64,000 bases of DNA. Source: Bradyrhizobium niftali (GTDB lineage: Bacteria; Pseudomonadota; Alphaproteobacteria; Rhizobiales; Xanthobacteraceae). The notes below the pieces were generated by a model. That model saw nothing but the letters and a program-made list of their open reading frames with translations, had not been told where the DNA came from and searched no databases. The stretch covers positions 1 through 64,000 of the forward strand of contig NZ_SPQT01000012.1 of NCBI RefSeq assembly GCF_004571025.1, read 5' to 3'. The translations under genes and the position numbers were made by a program. Positions 1 to 7,056 of this stretch are shown here, piece by piece; position 1 is the first letter of the stretch; every line of letters starts with the position of its first letter.

Positions 1-2
1 GG

Positions 3-50
3 GATTGTGGAGGTGGTGGCGACGGTGGGGGAGGCGGTGGCGGTGACTAG
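3..50 (+). CDS. 3' end of a glycine-rich protein (partial)
   Basis: The first 50 bases can be read in frame 3 as the tail of a protein with one Cys followed by runs of Gly broken by Asp, ending in TAG at 48-50. Glycine/aspartate-rich C-termini of this kind are known on rhizobial hypothetical proteins. Only 15 codons are visible, so the function and even the frame are uncertain; the other two forward frames give no such pattern. Confidence 0.4.
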   Translation, partial: DCGGGGDGGGGGGGD

Positions 51-85
51 ATCCGCCGCAATCTTGATCCAGCGCAACACCCTAT

Positions 86-102
86 TTTAGAGCCGTTCTA
101 GG
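86..102. promoter_or_regulatory. Imperfect Irr-type iron control element upstream of bfd
   Basis: TTTAGAG and TTCTAGG half-sites sit 3 bases apart (spacer CCG). This matches the layout of the better palindrome at 557-575 but with mismatches in the outer bases. It lies about 110 bases before the bfd start. Irr binds such elements in Rhizobiales and represses iron-storage genes when iron is low; that role here is inferred. Confidence 0.6.
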
Positions 103-211
103 CTGTTTGCGGGCCAGTTTGGAATAGCTTCAAATACCGGTTTTTCCTTTTGCATCCGGCCGGCCCCTTAAATATCGATGATGGCGCATCACCGAAGGGC
201 CTGCCGCTTCC

Positions 212-484
212 ATGATCGTTTGTTCCTGTAACGTGCTGAGCGATGACGACATCCGCGCTGCTGTCGCCGAGTCCGACGACGCCGTGCGCCATGCCAAGCA
301 GGTCTATGGCTGCCTCGGGTGTAGCGCCGAGTGCGGCCGCTGCGCGCGGACGATCAAAACCATCATCGACGAAGCGCTTGGCCCCTGCGCCAAGTCCTGC
401 TGCTCCGGCTGCCCGCACAGCCACACCGTGGCCGCCAATGACGAGACGGCCGAGTCCGCCCAGTTCGCGCTCGCGGCCTGCTGA
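212..484 (+). CDS. bfd: Bacterioferritin-associated [2Fe-2S] ferredoxin
   Basis: Small (90 aa) Bfd-type ferredoxin, known to donate electrons to bacterioferritin so that stored iron is reduced and released in the cytoplasm. The cluster ligands fit the family: Cys4 and Cys6 at the N-terminus, then Cys41 and Cys44 in a CGRC motif. Extra cysteines (34, 37) and a Cys-rich tail (from about residue 59, with CCSGCPHSH) go beyond the E. coli protein and could bind another metal, which is inference. It is followed by bfr in the same direction. Irr-type boxes precede both genes, so each may have its own iron-controlled promoter. There is no clear Shine-Dalgarno sequence before ATG 212. Confidence 0.9.
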   Translation: MIVCSCNVLSDDDIRAAVAESDDAVRHAKQVYGCLGCSAECGRCARTIKTIIDEALGPCAKSCCSGCPHSHTVAANDETAESAQFALAAC

Positions 485-556
485 AATCTTCCGTAACCTC
501 GGCTGAGCTTTTCCCCGGCTGCGTCCCCGTAGCCGGTTGCTCCCGTGCGTAAACTC

Positions 557-575
557 ATTTAGAAGCGTTCTAAAT
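557..575. promoter_or_regulatory. Perfect Irr-type iron control element (ICE) upstream of bfr
   Basis: Perfect inverted repeat: ATTTAGAA, spacer GCG, TTCTAAAT. This is the form of the iron control element bound by Irr in Bradyrhizobium and related genera. It ends 42 bases before the bfr start, where a repressor would block transcription. Irr is known to repress bacterioferritin genes under iron limitation; binding here is inferred from the motif and the target gene. Confidence 0.85.
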
Positions 576-617
576 TCGGTTTAGGACCGATTTGGACTGC
601 AAGAGCTGGAGTGAACC

Positions 618-1106
618 ATGCAGGGCGACGCAAAAGTCATCGACTACCTCAACAAGGCACTGCGTCACGAGCTGACTGCGATCAACCAGTACTGGCTGCA
701 CTACCGCTTCCTCGACAATTGGGGCCTGCTGGACATGGCCAAGGTCTGGCGCAAGGAATCCATCGAGGAGATGGAGCACGCCGACAAGCTCACCGCGCGC
801 ATCCTGTTCTTCGACGGCTTCCCGAACATGCAGGTGCTCGATCCCCTGCGCATCGGCCAGAACGTCAAGGAGATCATCGAGTGCGATCTCGCCGCCGAGA
901 TGAGCGCGCGGGCGCTCTATCAGGAAGCGGCGACCTACTGCCACGGCGTCAAGGACTACGTCACGCGCGACCTGTTCGAGAAGCTGATGAGCGACGAGGA
1001 GCACCACATCGACTTCCTCGAAACCCAGCTCGACCTGATCGGCCGCATCGGTCTCGAGCTCTACACCCAGAAGCACGTCGGCGGGCTCGAGGGCGAGGGG
1101 CACTAG
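618..1106 (+). CDS. bfr: Bacterioferritin
   Basis: Cytoplasmic 24-subunit haem-containing iron storage protein (162 aa, usual length about 160). All ferroxidase-centre ligands are at standard positions: Glu18, Glu51, His54, Glu94, Glu127 and His130, with Met52 for the inter-subunit haem. It oxidises Fe2+ and stores it as a ferric mineral; the upstream ferredoxin gene product would release it. GGAG lies about 7 bases before ATG 618. A perfect ICE palindrome precedes the gene, so expression should rise when iron is sufficient. It is followed by a 44-base perfect palindrome. Confidence 0.97.
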   Translation: MQGDAKVIDYLNKALRHELTAINQYWLHYRFLDNWGLLDMAKVWRKESIEEMEHADKLTARILFFDGFPNMQVLDPLRIGQNVKEIIECDLAAEMSARALYQEAATYCHGVKDYVTRDLFEKLMSDEEHHIDFLETQLDLIGRIGLELYTQKHVGGLEGEGH

Positions 1107-1133
1107 GCTTCGGCGTCAGCCGCACACTCTTGT

Positions 1134-1177
1134 GTCGTCCCGGCCTAGTGCGCAATTGCGCACTAGGCCGGGACGAC
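1134..1177. repeat. 44-base perfect palindrome, REP-like and terminator-like
   Basis: A perfect inverted repeat centred between 1155 and 1156; the core around the centre reads TAGTGCGCAATTGCGCACTA. It lies between the convergent bfr gene and the FMN-binding protein gene. It has no long T-run on either side. It could stop transcription from both directions or be a dispersed palindromic repeat; no second copy was noticed in this window. Confidence 0.8.
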
Positions 1178-1186
1178 ATCGAACCC

Positions 1187-1789
1187 CTACAGCTGCTGCT
1201 TATAGCGCTCTTCCACGATCTCCTGACTCTCCGGTTCGCCCAGGCCCGTCTGGTCGTGAATGACTTCGACGATGCTCGGCATCACCGAGCGCTGCACCTT
1301 CTCCGGCGACCACAGCTTCGAGCGCATCAGCGCCTTGCCGCAGTGGAAATAGACTTCGCTGACCGCAACGTTCAGCACCGCGCGCGGTGGCTTGCCGAAT
1401 TCCACCATCGAGGCGAGCAGGTCCGGATCGGCCGACAGCGTGCCGCGCCCGCCGACGCGCAGCGTCTCGTCGATGCCCGGGACGAAGAACAGCAGATGCA
1501 CGAAGCCCGAGCCTTCGACGACGTTGCGAAAACTGTCGATCCGGTTGTTGCCGGAGCGGTCGGGCATCAGCAACTGGTTGGGGCCGGCGACGTGGACGAA
1601 GCCGATGCCACCACCGCGCGGCGAGGCGTCGACGCTGCCGTCGCTGCCAGAGGTCGCGAGCACGCAGAACGGCGACATCTCGATGAATTTCTTGGCATGC
1701 GCATCGATCGCGGGACGTGCCTTCGCGATCACGCGTGGGCTCGGCCTGGCATAGATGGTGGCGAGGTCTTCGGCGCAAAGATCGGTCAA
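1187..1789 (-). CDS. Pyridoxamine 5'-phosphate oxidase-family FMN-binding protein
   Basis: Split-barrel flavin-binding protein of the pyridoxamine phosphate oxidase-like superfamily (about 200 aa). Typical segments are 'FCVLATSGSDGSVDASPRG', 'DRSGNNRIDSFRN', and a C-terminal 'EVYFHCGKALMRSKLW' similar to members annotated as predicted FMN-binding oxidoreductases. The substrate is unknown and true PdxH activity is not implied. The frame is open further upstream but lacks family sequence there. TTG at 1789 is preceded by GGAGG with 7 bases spacing, so I choose it as start. It is convergent with bfr. Confidence 0.8.
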   Translation of the reverse strand: MTDLCAEDLATIYARPSPRVIAKARPAIDAHAKKFIEMSPFCVLATSGSDGSVDASPRGGGIGFVHVAGPNQLLMPDRSGNNRIDSFRNVVEGSGFVHLLFFVPGIDETLRVGGRGTLSADPDLLASMVEFGKPPRAVLNVAVSEVYFHCGKALMRSKLWSPEKVQRSVMPSIVEVIHDQTGLGEPESQEIVEERYKQQL

Positions 1790-1866
1790 CGGTGTGCCTC
1801 CGTATGAGCTCGGCGGCAAACTACCCGATGGGGCCGCGCCCGGCCAACGAAATTCATCGCGATCCG

Positions 1867-2220
1867 CTAGACTGCATCGGCCGGCACGAAGCAGCTGATG
1901 ATGATGGTGCCGCGATGGTGGACGTACCACACCACGGCCTGGCCGACCGGATTGCCGCGGTCGCGGATGATGGCGCGCTCAGGCACGGCCATCCACTGTC
2001 CCTCGATCGGTACCCAATAGGCGCCGTTGCGCACGTCGTAGTCGGTGCGATGGCCGTCGGAGATGTCGCAGCAGGGCACGCCATTCGGCGCGATCACGCT
2101 CTTGAACCAGGCGCGGATGTCGGGCAGGACGTGGTCATATTGCCCGTTGTCGAACGCAAACGCCGCGCTCGTCAGCGCCGTCATCGCAGCCAGCCAAACG
2201 CACAGTGCAAGCCTGCGCAT
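1867..2220 (-). CDS. Small secreted protein of unknown function
   Basis: 117 aa starting at ATG 2220, preceded by a strong GAGGAGG. Residues 1-24 form a signal peptide (MRRLALCVWLAAMTALTS, then AAFAF), so the product is probably periplasmic. The mature part has a CCD motif and a tryptophan-containing C-terminal half ('VWYVHHRG'). I do not recognise a named domain. It may share a transcript with the FMN-binding protein gene 77 bases downstream. Confidence 0.75.
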   Translation of the reverse strand: MRRLALCVWLAAMTALTSAAFAFDNGQYDHVLPDIRAWFKSVIAPNGVPCCDISDGHRTDYDVRNGAYWVPIEGQWMAVPERAIIRDRGNPVGQAVVWYVHHRGTIIISCFVPADAV

Positions 2221-2331
2221 GCGATCCTCCTCATCGCGTGTCGTGCCAGTGGCGCGCGATTTGTCCCGCGCGTCGATTCGTATCGTTGACGAGATTAAGC
2301 CCGAGCTGCCGGCGCATTGCATGCTCAAATA

Positions 2332-2358
2332 ATATGCGGCGCGAGAGGCGCCGCATAT
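2332..2358 (-). terminator. Hairpin terminator after the alpha/beta hydrolase gene
   Basis: Perfect 11-bp stem (ATATGCGGCGC with GCGCCGCATAT) around a 5-base loop. On the minus strand it lies 34 bases past the hydrolase stop and is followed by TATTTG, a weak T-tract. It could act as an intrinsic terminator for the leftward gene. Confidence 0.6.
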
Positions 2359-2391
2359 GATGCATTGCGATAAGAGGATTTGTCGCCGGTT

Positions 2392-3453
2392 TTACATCGT
2401 CCGTTGCGGCGCGGTTTGCAGCAATTGCCTGACCTGCTCGCTGTAGAATTTTGCATTGCCGGTGGTGCCGTGACCGCGCGTCTCGGTGCTGGCGGGGATC
2501 AGATACAGGCGGCTGTTCTTGATCCTCTTCATCGCCGCGTCGGTGAGGCCGGTCTCCGGCGGGTTGCGCTCGTCGTCGGCGGAGTTGATCAGCAGCAACG
2601 AGGCTTCGATCTGCTCCAGCTTCTCCCCGGCATTGTAGTCGTGCGAGGACTCCCACTGATAGACGAAGTCGTTGGCATCGACCGTGATCGGCGTCGCGAG
2701 CCGCTCGTCGACGATCTTGTCGGCCTTGGCCGCCGTCGGCGCCTGCGATTGATAGGCCAGCGTTCCGCCGATGCTCGCGATGCCGTAGGCGGTGACGGCG
2801 TATTTCATCATGCGCGGCTGGCTGGTGTAGTTGCCGCCATTGTAGTCGGGATCGTTGCGTATGGTGTCGAGCATGATCCGCCGCAGCATCCAGTTGCGCG
2901 ATGCCATCTCGGTCGGCTGCGAGGCCATCGGGATCAGTGCGTCCATCGCCTTCGGATATTTCTCGCCCCACAGCCAGGTGTGCATGCCGCCCATCGAATT
3001 GCCGATGACGAGCCGCAGATGCTTGACGCCGAGTCCTTCCGTCACCAGGCGGTACTGCGCCTCGACCATGTCGTCGTAGTCGTATTTCGGAAAGCCCGTC
3101 TTCATGCCGTCGGACGGCTTTGACGATTTGCCGTGGCCGATGCCGTCGGGAATGATGATGTAATATTTGGCGGCGTCGAGCGGCTGTCCGGCACCGAACA
3201 GCTCGCCGGCAAAGCCTGGCGTCAGCATGCTTGCGCCCGAGCCGCCCGTGCCATGCAGCACCAGCACCGGTTGCCCGCTCGGCTCTCCGACGGTGGTGTA
3301 ATGCAGCCGCAGCTCCGGCATGACCTCGCCAGTGTGGAACTTGAAATCCCTGGCGATCCAGTCGCCCTGTTTCGGCGCAGGATAGTCGGCGGCCATGGCC
3401 GACGCTGAGATGGACAGCAGGATGGCCGACAGCGCCGCGCAAGAAGCCTTCAT
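2392..3453 (-). CDS. Secreted alpha/beta hydrolase, MetX-like fold
   Basis: 353 aa with a signal peptide (residues 1-22, ending SAMAA), so probably periplasmic. It has the alpha/beta hydrolase layout: oxyanion-region 'VLHGTGGSG' (about 65-73), nucleophile elbow GNSMGG with Ser153, an acid in 'NSADDERN', and a C-terminal His in 'TRGHGTTG'. The overall pattern resembles homoserine O-acetyltransferase-like hydrolases, but a secreted form is unlikely to make methionine; an esterase role is a guess. ATG 3453 is preceded by GGAGAGAG. It is divergent from the DUF2277 gene and followed by a hairpin. Confidence 0.8.
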   Translation of the reverse strand: MKASCAALSAILLSISASAMAADYPAPKQGDWIARDFKFHTGEVMPELRLHYTTVGEPSGQPVLVLHGTGGSGASMLTPGFAGELFGAGQPLDAAKYYIIIPDGIGHGKSSKPSDGMKTGFPKYDYDDMVEAQYRLVTEGLGVKHLRLVIGNSMGGMHTWLWGEKYPKAMDALIPMASQPTEMASRNWMLRRIMLDTIRNDPDYNGGNYTSQPRMMKYAVTAYGIASIGGTLAYQSQAPTAAKADKIVDERLATPITVDANDFVYQWESSHDYNAGEKLEQIEASLLLINSADDERNPPETGLTDAAMKRIKNSRLYLIPASTETRGHGTTGNAKFYSEQVRQLLQTAPQRTM

Positions 3454-3579
3454 ATTTTCTCTCTCCATGCGGCTCGTATCCGGCGGCCGCGTTGCGGGGG
3501 ATCTTAGCAAAACTCTCCGGAACAATGTAGGATTTTGGTTCCGCCGATCGTCCTCGAGGAAACCATCGGGAGAGACTGC

Positions 3580-3846
3580 ATGTGCCGCAACATCAAGACG
3601 CTGTTCAACTTCGAGCCGCCGGCGACGGAGGACGAGATCCATGCCTCGGCCTTGCAGTTTGTGCGCAAATTGTCGGGCTTCAACAAGCCGTCGCAGGCCA
3701 ACGAGGCGGCGTTCGACCGCGCGGTGGCCGAGGTCTCGGAGGCGGCGCGAAAGCTCCTCACCTCGCTGCACACCCATGCGCCGACGCGCGACCGCGAGAT
3801 CGAGGCGGAAAAGGCCAAGGAGCGTTCGCGGTTGCGCTTTGGCTAG
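3580..3846 (+). CDS. DUF2277 family protein
   Basis: 88-aa small soluble protein beginning MCRNIKTLFNFEPPATEDEI, the hallmark of DUF2277, a short family of unknown function common in bacteria. The rest is mostly helical with a charged C-terminus ('REIEAEKAKERSR'). The frame is open upstream, but family members start at MCRN, and GGGAGAG precedes this ATG. It is transcribed away from the secreted hydrolase. Confidence 0.85.
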   Translation: MCRNIKTLFNFEPPATEDEIHASALQFVRKLSGFNKPSQANEAAFDRAVAEVSEAARKLLTSLHTHAPTRDREIEAEKAKERSRLRFG

Positions 3847-3942
3847 CGGATCCGCAGACCCGTTCCGTGATCTGGCTCACGGTGCGGGGCGCCGCGACTT
3901 GCAATGATGTCTGCCGGGGTTTTGCCAACCCGGAGCACGATC

Positions 3943-4164
3943 ATGAGCCGCCCCCTTCTTCCCCTCAAAGCAGGTGCCATCATCTTCACGCTGCTGTGGA
4001 CCGCGTGGATGATGTGGTGGAGTGGCTCGTTCTCGAGCGCGAACGCCGCCATCCTGGCGGTGTGCGGCGCGGCAGTCGGCTATCTCTGGTATCGCGCCAT
4101 GCGCTGGCAGTTCGAGCGCATGGGCATGCTGCCACACAAGGATGATTCCTCAAGGGCTTCGTGA
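3943..4164 (+). CDS. Small two-helix membrane protein
   Basis: 73 aa. Two hydrophobic helices are visible: residues about 8-25 ('AGAIIFTLLWTAWMMWW') and 32-48 ('AAILAVCGAAVGYLWYR'), followed by a charged tail. I do not recognise a family. No strong Shine-Dalgarno sequence is present; ATG 3943 is chosen because it sits just before the first helix. Convergent with the collagen-like gene, whose stop is 20 bases away. Confidence 0.6.
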   Translation: MSRPLLPLKAGAIIFTLLWTAWMMWWSGSFSSANAAILAVCGAAVGYLWYRAMRWQFERMGMLPHKDDSSRAS

Positions 4165-4184
4165 TCCGGGGCAAGAGTGCGTGG

Positions 4185-4709
4185 CTAATCCCTGTGGCCG
4201 TGCTTCTTCTTTTTCTTCTTTTTCTTGTGGTCGTCGCCTTCGCCTTCGCCGTCGTCGCTCTCGTCATCGGCGATCGGCTCGTCGGTTTCCTGCACGGCGG
4301 CCTCCAGCGCCTCGCGCTCGGCGGCTTCGCGCTCGCGCTGGCGGCGACGCTCGTCCCAGGCGTCGAAGAGCTGTTCGAGCCAGGGCAACACCTGTTCGAT
4401 CGACGGCAGTTGGCCGGGTGGGCCGGCCTCGCCGCGCGGGCCCTGCGGCCCTGCCGGCCCTTGCGGTCCGACAGGTCCCTGCGCTCCGGCAGCGCCACGC
4501 GGACCGGCCTCGCCCAGCTTGCCTTGCGGCCCGGCCTTGCCCAGTGGCCCAGCCTTTCCGATCGGCCCCGGCTTGCCTTGCGGTCCTGGCTTGCCGCGCG
4601 CGCCGTCCGGGCCGCGCCGGCCCGGATGACCCTGCGGTCCCGGCCGTCCCGGCTCGCCCTGCCGCCCGCGCGGACCCTGGGGTCCCTGCCGTTTCTGTTC
4701 GTCTGCCAC
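4185..4709 (-). CDS. Collagen-like Gly-X-Y repeat protein with charged tail
   Basis: 174 aa in three parts. Residues about 9-100 are almost unbroken Gly-X-Y triplets rich in Pro, Gln, Lys and Arg (GPQGPRG, GKPGPQG, GPVGPQG), enough for a collagen triple helix. Residues about 101-150 are a predicted amphipathic helix ('SIEQVLPWLEQLFDAWDERR'), which could trimerise the chains. The end is an acidic stretch (DDESDDGEGEGDD) and then a run of eight Lys before HGHRD. There is no signal peptide, so the protein looks cytoplasmic unless exported by another route. Bacterial collagen-like proteins are usually surface proteins or spore proteins, so this form is unusual. The codon bias is extremely GC-rich. 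Confidence 0.85.
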   Translation of the reverse strand: MADEQKRQGPQGPRGRQGEPGRPGPQGHPGRRGPDGARGKPGPQGKPGPIGKAGPLGKAGPQGKLGEAGPRGAAGAQGPVGPQGPAGPQGPRGEAGPPGQLPSIEQVLPWLEQLFDAWDERRRQREREAAEREALEAAVQETDEPIADDESDDGEGEGDDHKKKKKKKKHGHRD

Positions 4710-4790
4710 GCCACTGCTCCCTTGACCGGAAGCAAGCTACTTAGCGTCGTTTGACGACAGCAGCAATTCCGTCCGCGCATCGCACCACGC

Positions 4791-4804
4791 TTGATCAACA
4801 TCAA
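4791..4804 (+). promoter_or_regulatory. FixK/FNR-type box (TTGAT-N4-ATCAA)
   Basis: TTGATCAACATCAA matches the FixK2/FNR 'anaerobox' exactly in both half-sites. It ends 63 bases before the ATG of the small membrane protein at 4868. If the site is centred at -41.5, the transcript would start near 4839, leaving a leader of about 29 bases, as in class II FNR-type activation. The divergent collagen-like gene starts 82 bases away on the other side. Confidence 0.65.
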
Positions 4805-4867
4805 CCGGCGGCACGCGGCGGCGTGTCATTGGAGGGCGCGCGGCCACAACCTCACGAGGAGCGACCG

Positions 4868-5149
4868 ATGCGCGAAGCGTGGAAAATGTTCTGCTTGGCT
4901 GCAGTCACTTTTGGCATTGCGCTCGGCCTTGCCCACGAGTTCGTGCCCGATATCGTGCCGGTCGCTTTCGCCGAAGAGCCGCAGGGGTCATGGGCCGTCA
5001 TGACGGCCTTCGTGCTCCGCGCGATCGAGCTGATCGCGGCCGCAGTCGCAATCATCGCGCTCGCGGTTCTCGCCGGCGCGTACCTGCAGCAGGAGCTGCG
5101 CCGCCGCTTTCGCAGCACATCGTCGCGCCGGGCGTCGCAGGCCGACTGA
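4868..5149 (+). CDS. Small membrane protein downstream of a FixK-type box
   Basis: 93 aa with two hydrophobic segments: about residues 5-22 (possibly a signal anchor, 'MFCLAAVTFGIALGLAHEF') and about 46-69 ('AIELIAAAVAIIALAVLAGAYL'). A basic Ser/Arg-rich tail follows. GAGGAG lies 6 bases before ATG 4868. Family not recognised. The upstream FixK-type box suggests induction under low oxygen, which is inference from the motif and its spacing. Confidence 0.7.
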   Translation: MREAWKMFCLAAVTFGIALGLAHEFVPDIVPVAFAEEPQGSWAVMTAFVLRAIELIAAAVAIIALAVLAGAYLQQELRRRFRSTSSRRASQAD

Positions 5150-5170
5150 TCGACCTGGCGCGGCCACGCG

Positions 5171-5416
5171 CTAGTCCTGATAGGCCGGCACGTCGATGCC
5201 GGAGGCGGCATAGAGCCTGATCTTGTTGCGCAGCGTGCGCACCGACAGGCCGAGCACGCGCGCGGCGCGTGTGCGATTGCCGTCGCAGCGGGCGAGTGTC
5301 TGGAGCACGAGCTCGCGCTCGACCTCGTCGACGGTCGCACCGATCAGCAACGGAACGATCTGGTTTGGAGCAAGGAATTCTGCGCCCTGCGGCGCGGCGA
5401 CATGAACAGTGGTCAT
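5171..5416 (-). CDS. Stand-alone Fis-type helix-turn-helix protein
   Basis: 81 aa. Residues about 30-72 form a Fis/NtrC-type C-terminal DNA-binding domain: 'VERELVLQTLARCDGNRTRA' then 'RVLGLSVRTLRNKIRLYA'. This closely resembles the C-terminal domain of FlbD/NtrC-class sigma-54 activators, but there is no receiver or AAA+ domain, so it cannot activate sigma-54 polymerase by itself. It may act as a nucleoid-type or accessory regulator. ATG 5416 has GGGAGGT upstream; the frame is open further 5' but without support. Convergent with the small membrane protein gene. Confidence 0.8.
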   Translation of the reverse strand: MTTVHVAAPQGAEFLAPNQIVPLLIGATVDEVERELVLQTLARCDGNRTRAARVLGLSVRTLRNKIRLYAASGIDVPAYQD

Positions 5417-5684
5417 CAATATACCTCCCGACCAACGCCCGCTTCCATCATTGGAAGCGGATCGAGAACAAACGACCCCCAAGCCGTAAATCCACGGTGG
5501 TCGGGTTTGGTTAATGAAAGGTTAACCGCCGGCGATCGCACCAATTGACCTTGGGATTGCCGCGAAGCCGCCGCGATTGGCGCCGTATGCGCACGGATGC
5601 GGGCTTATCTCGCGCCACACATACGCTGTCACGCCCCGCGGCGGGGCATGACACCTTGTGTGTCGATAGATCGACGCGTCCTCC

Positions 5685-6452
5685 TCACACCGTCCGGTAC
5701 CCGCCGTCCACCATCACGATCGTTCCCGTGACGTAGGCCGACAGGTCCGAGGCGAGGAAGATCGCGGGCCCTACGATGTCCTCGGGCTTGCCGGTGCGCG
5801 CCAGCGGGGTGCGATCGACGAAGGTTTGCACCAGCGCCGGATTGGTCGCGCGCACATTGGCGTTGATGTTGGTCTCGATGAAGCCGGGCCCGATCGCGTT
5901 GACGCGCACGCCTTCCTTGCCGAGCTCGGCCGCAAGCGCCTTGGTGAAGCCGAGCACGCCGTGCTTGGAGGTGGTGTAGGCCACCGAGCTCGGCGTGCGC
6001 AGATGCACGAAGGACTGGATCGAGCCGATATTGACGATGCGGCCCTTGGCTGCGCGCAACGGAGCGAGGAAGGCTTGCGTCATGTTGAAGACGCCGTTGA
6101 GGTTGAGCGAGATGATGTCGTTCCAGTCCTTCGCCACCGTCTCCGTCTCCGCGGTGAAGGCGTTGCGGCGGGTGATGCCGGCATTGTTGACGAGGATCGA
6201 GACCTGCCCGACCTTGTCGGCGACTTGCTTGGCCAGCGCAAAGCAGTCCTCGCGCCTGGTCACGTCGAGCGCGAAGCTCTCGGCCCTGCCGCCGGCGTTG
6301 CGGATCTCCTGCGCCGCTTCCGCGACCGTGTCGGCGTTGACGTCGAGCAGCACCACTTGCGCGCCTTCGCGCGCGTAGCCGGCCGCGATCGCCCGGCCGA
6401 TGCCGGAACCGGCGCCCGTGACGACGGCGATATGGTTTGCAAGCAATGCCAT
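5685..6452 (-). CDS. SDR-family oxidoreductase, probably NAD-dependent
   Basis: Classical short-chain dehydrogenase/reductase of 255 aa. It has the TGAGSGIG nucleotide-binding motif (12-19), Asp38 after the second beta strand (favouring NAD over NADP), NNAG (89-92), Ser144, and the YxxxK pair Tyr159/Lys163. It ends 'YVTGTIVMVDGGYRTV', as in 3-ketoacyl reductase and sugar or alcohol dehydrogenase groups. The substrate is unknown. GGGAGGAAA precedes ATG 6452. It stands alone, divergent from the J-domain gene. Confidence 0.9.
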   Translation of the reverse strand: MALLANHIAVVTGAGSGIGRAIAAGYAREGAQVVLLDVNADTVAEAAQEIRNAGGRAESFALDVTRREDCFALAKQVADKVGQVSILVNNAGITRRNAFTAETETVAKDWNDIISLNLNGVFNMTQAFLAPLRAAKGRIVNIGSIQSFVHLRTPSSVAYTTSKHGVLGFTKALAAELGKEGVRVNAIGPGFIETNINANVRATNPALVQTFVDRTPLARTGKPEDIVGPAIFLASDLSAYVTGTIVMVDGGYRTV

Positions 6453-6563
6453 GACATTTTCCTCCCGGATTCGTTTCTAAGTTTCATGAAAGGCTAACTC
6501 GAAATTAAGGGGTCGGAAACGGCGGCCTTGGCATACTGATCTTCATTGCTAAACGTTGCGCGC

Positions 6564-7049
6564 ATGATGGAACGGCTTGAATCCTGGAAATTGGCGCTCG
6601 AGCGCCTGCGGTCGCCGGAGTCCGCCGACTGGGCCGAGGCGGGCCGGCTGGTGGCCGAGATCGTGCGGATGAGCACCGATGTCACGCTGCGACAGGCCGC
6701 CGAGCAGGCGCTTCCGGTGCTGCGCCAGGCCGTGGACAATGACGATCACGGTGTCACGCTGGCGGCCCAGCGCCGCATCGGCGTGGTCCTCGATGTCGTG
6801 CATGGTCTGACCGCGCCGCGCTTCGGCCGCCGCAACGCCATGCCGAAGAAACTCTCGAGCGAGGACCGCGCCCGCAAGGTGCTCGGCCTGCCGCTCGCGG
6901 TGCAGCTCACCTGCGAGGACATCAACCAGGCCTATCGCCGCGCCGCCAAGGGCATGCATCCCGACCGGGGCGGCAGCGCGGAAGCCTTCATCGACCTCGC
7001 CGCGGCACGCGACCTGCTGATCCATCCCGGCGCGCACAAGGACGCGTGA
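6564..7049 (+). CDS. J-domain (DnaJ-like) protein
   Basis: About 161 aa. The C-terminal third is a J-domain: 'KVLGLPLAVQLTCEDINQAY' leads into RRAAKGMHPDRGG with the HPD motif at 132-134, the element that stimulates Hsp70 ATPase activity. The N-terminal 90 residues are helical and unlike DnaJ; there is no Gly/Phe or zinc region. It is probably a DnaK co-chaperone with a specialised client. The start is uncertain: ATG 6564 and 6567 are adjacent, a TTG lies 18 bases upstream, and none has a clear Shine-Dalgarno. Confidence 0.75.
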   Translation: MMERLESWKLALERLRSPESADWAEAGRLVAEIVRMSTDVTLRQAAEQALPVLRQAVDNDDHGVTLAAQRRIGVVLDVVHGLTAPRFGRRNAMPKKLSSEDRARKVLGLPLAVQLTCEDINQAYRRAAKGMHPDRGGSAEAFIDLAAARDLLIHPGAHKDA

Positions 7050-7056
7050 GAGCGCC

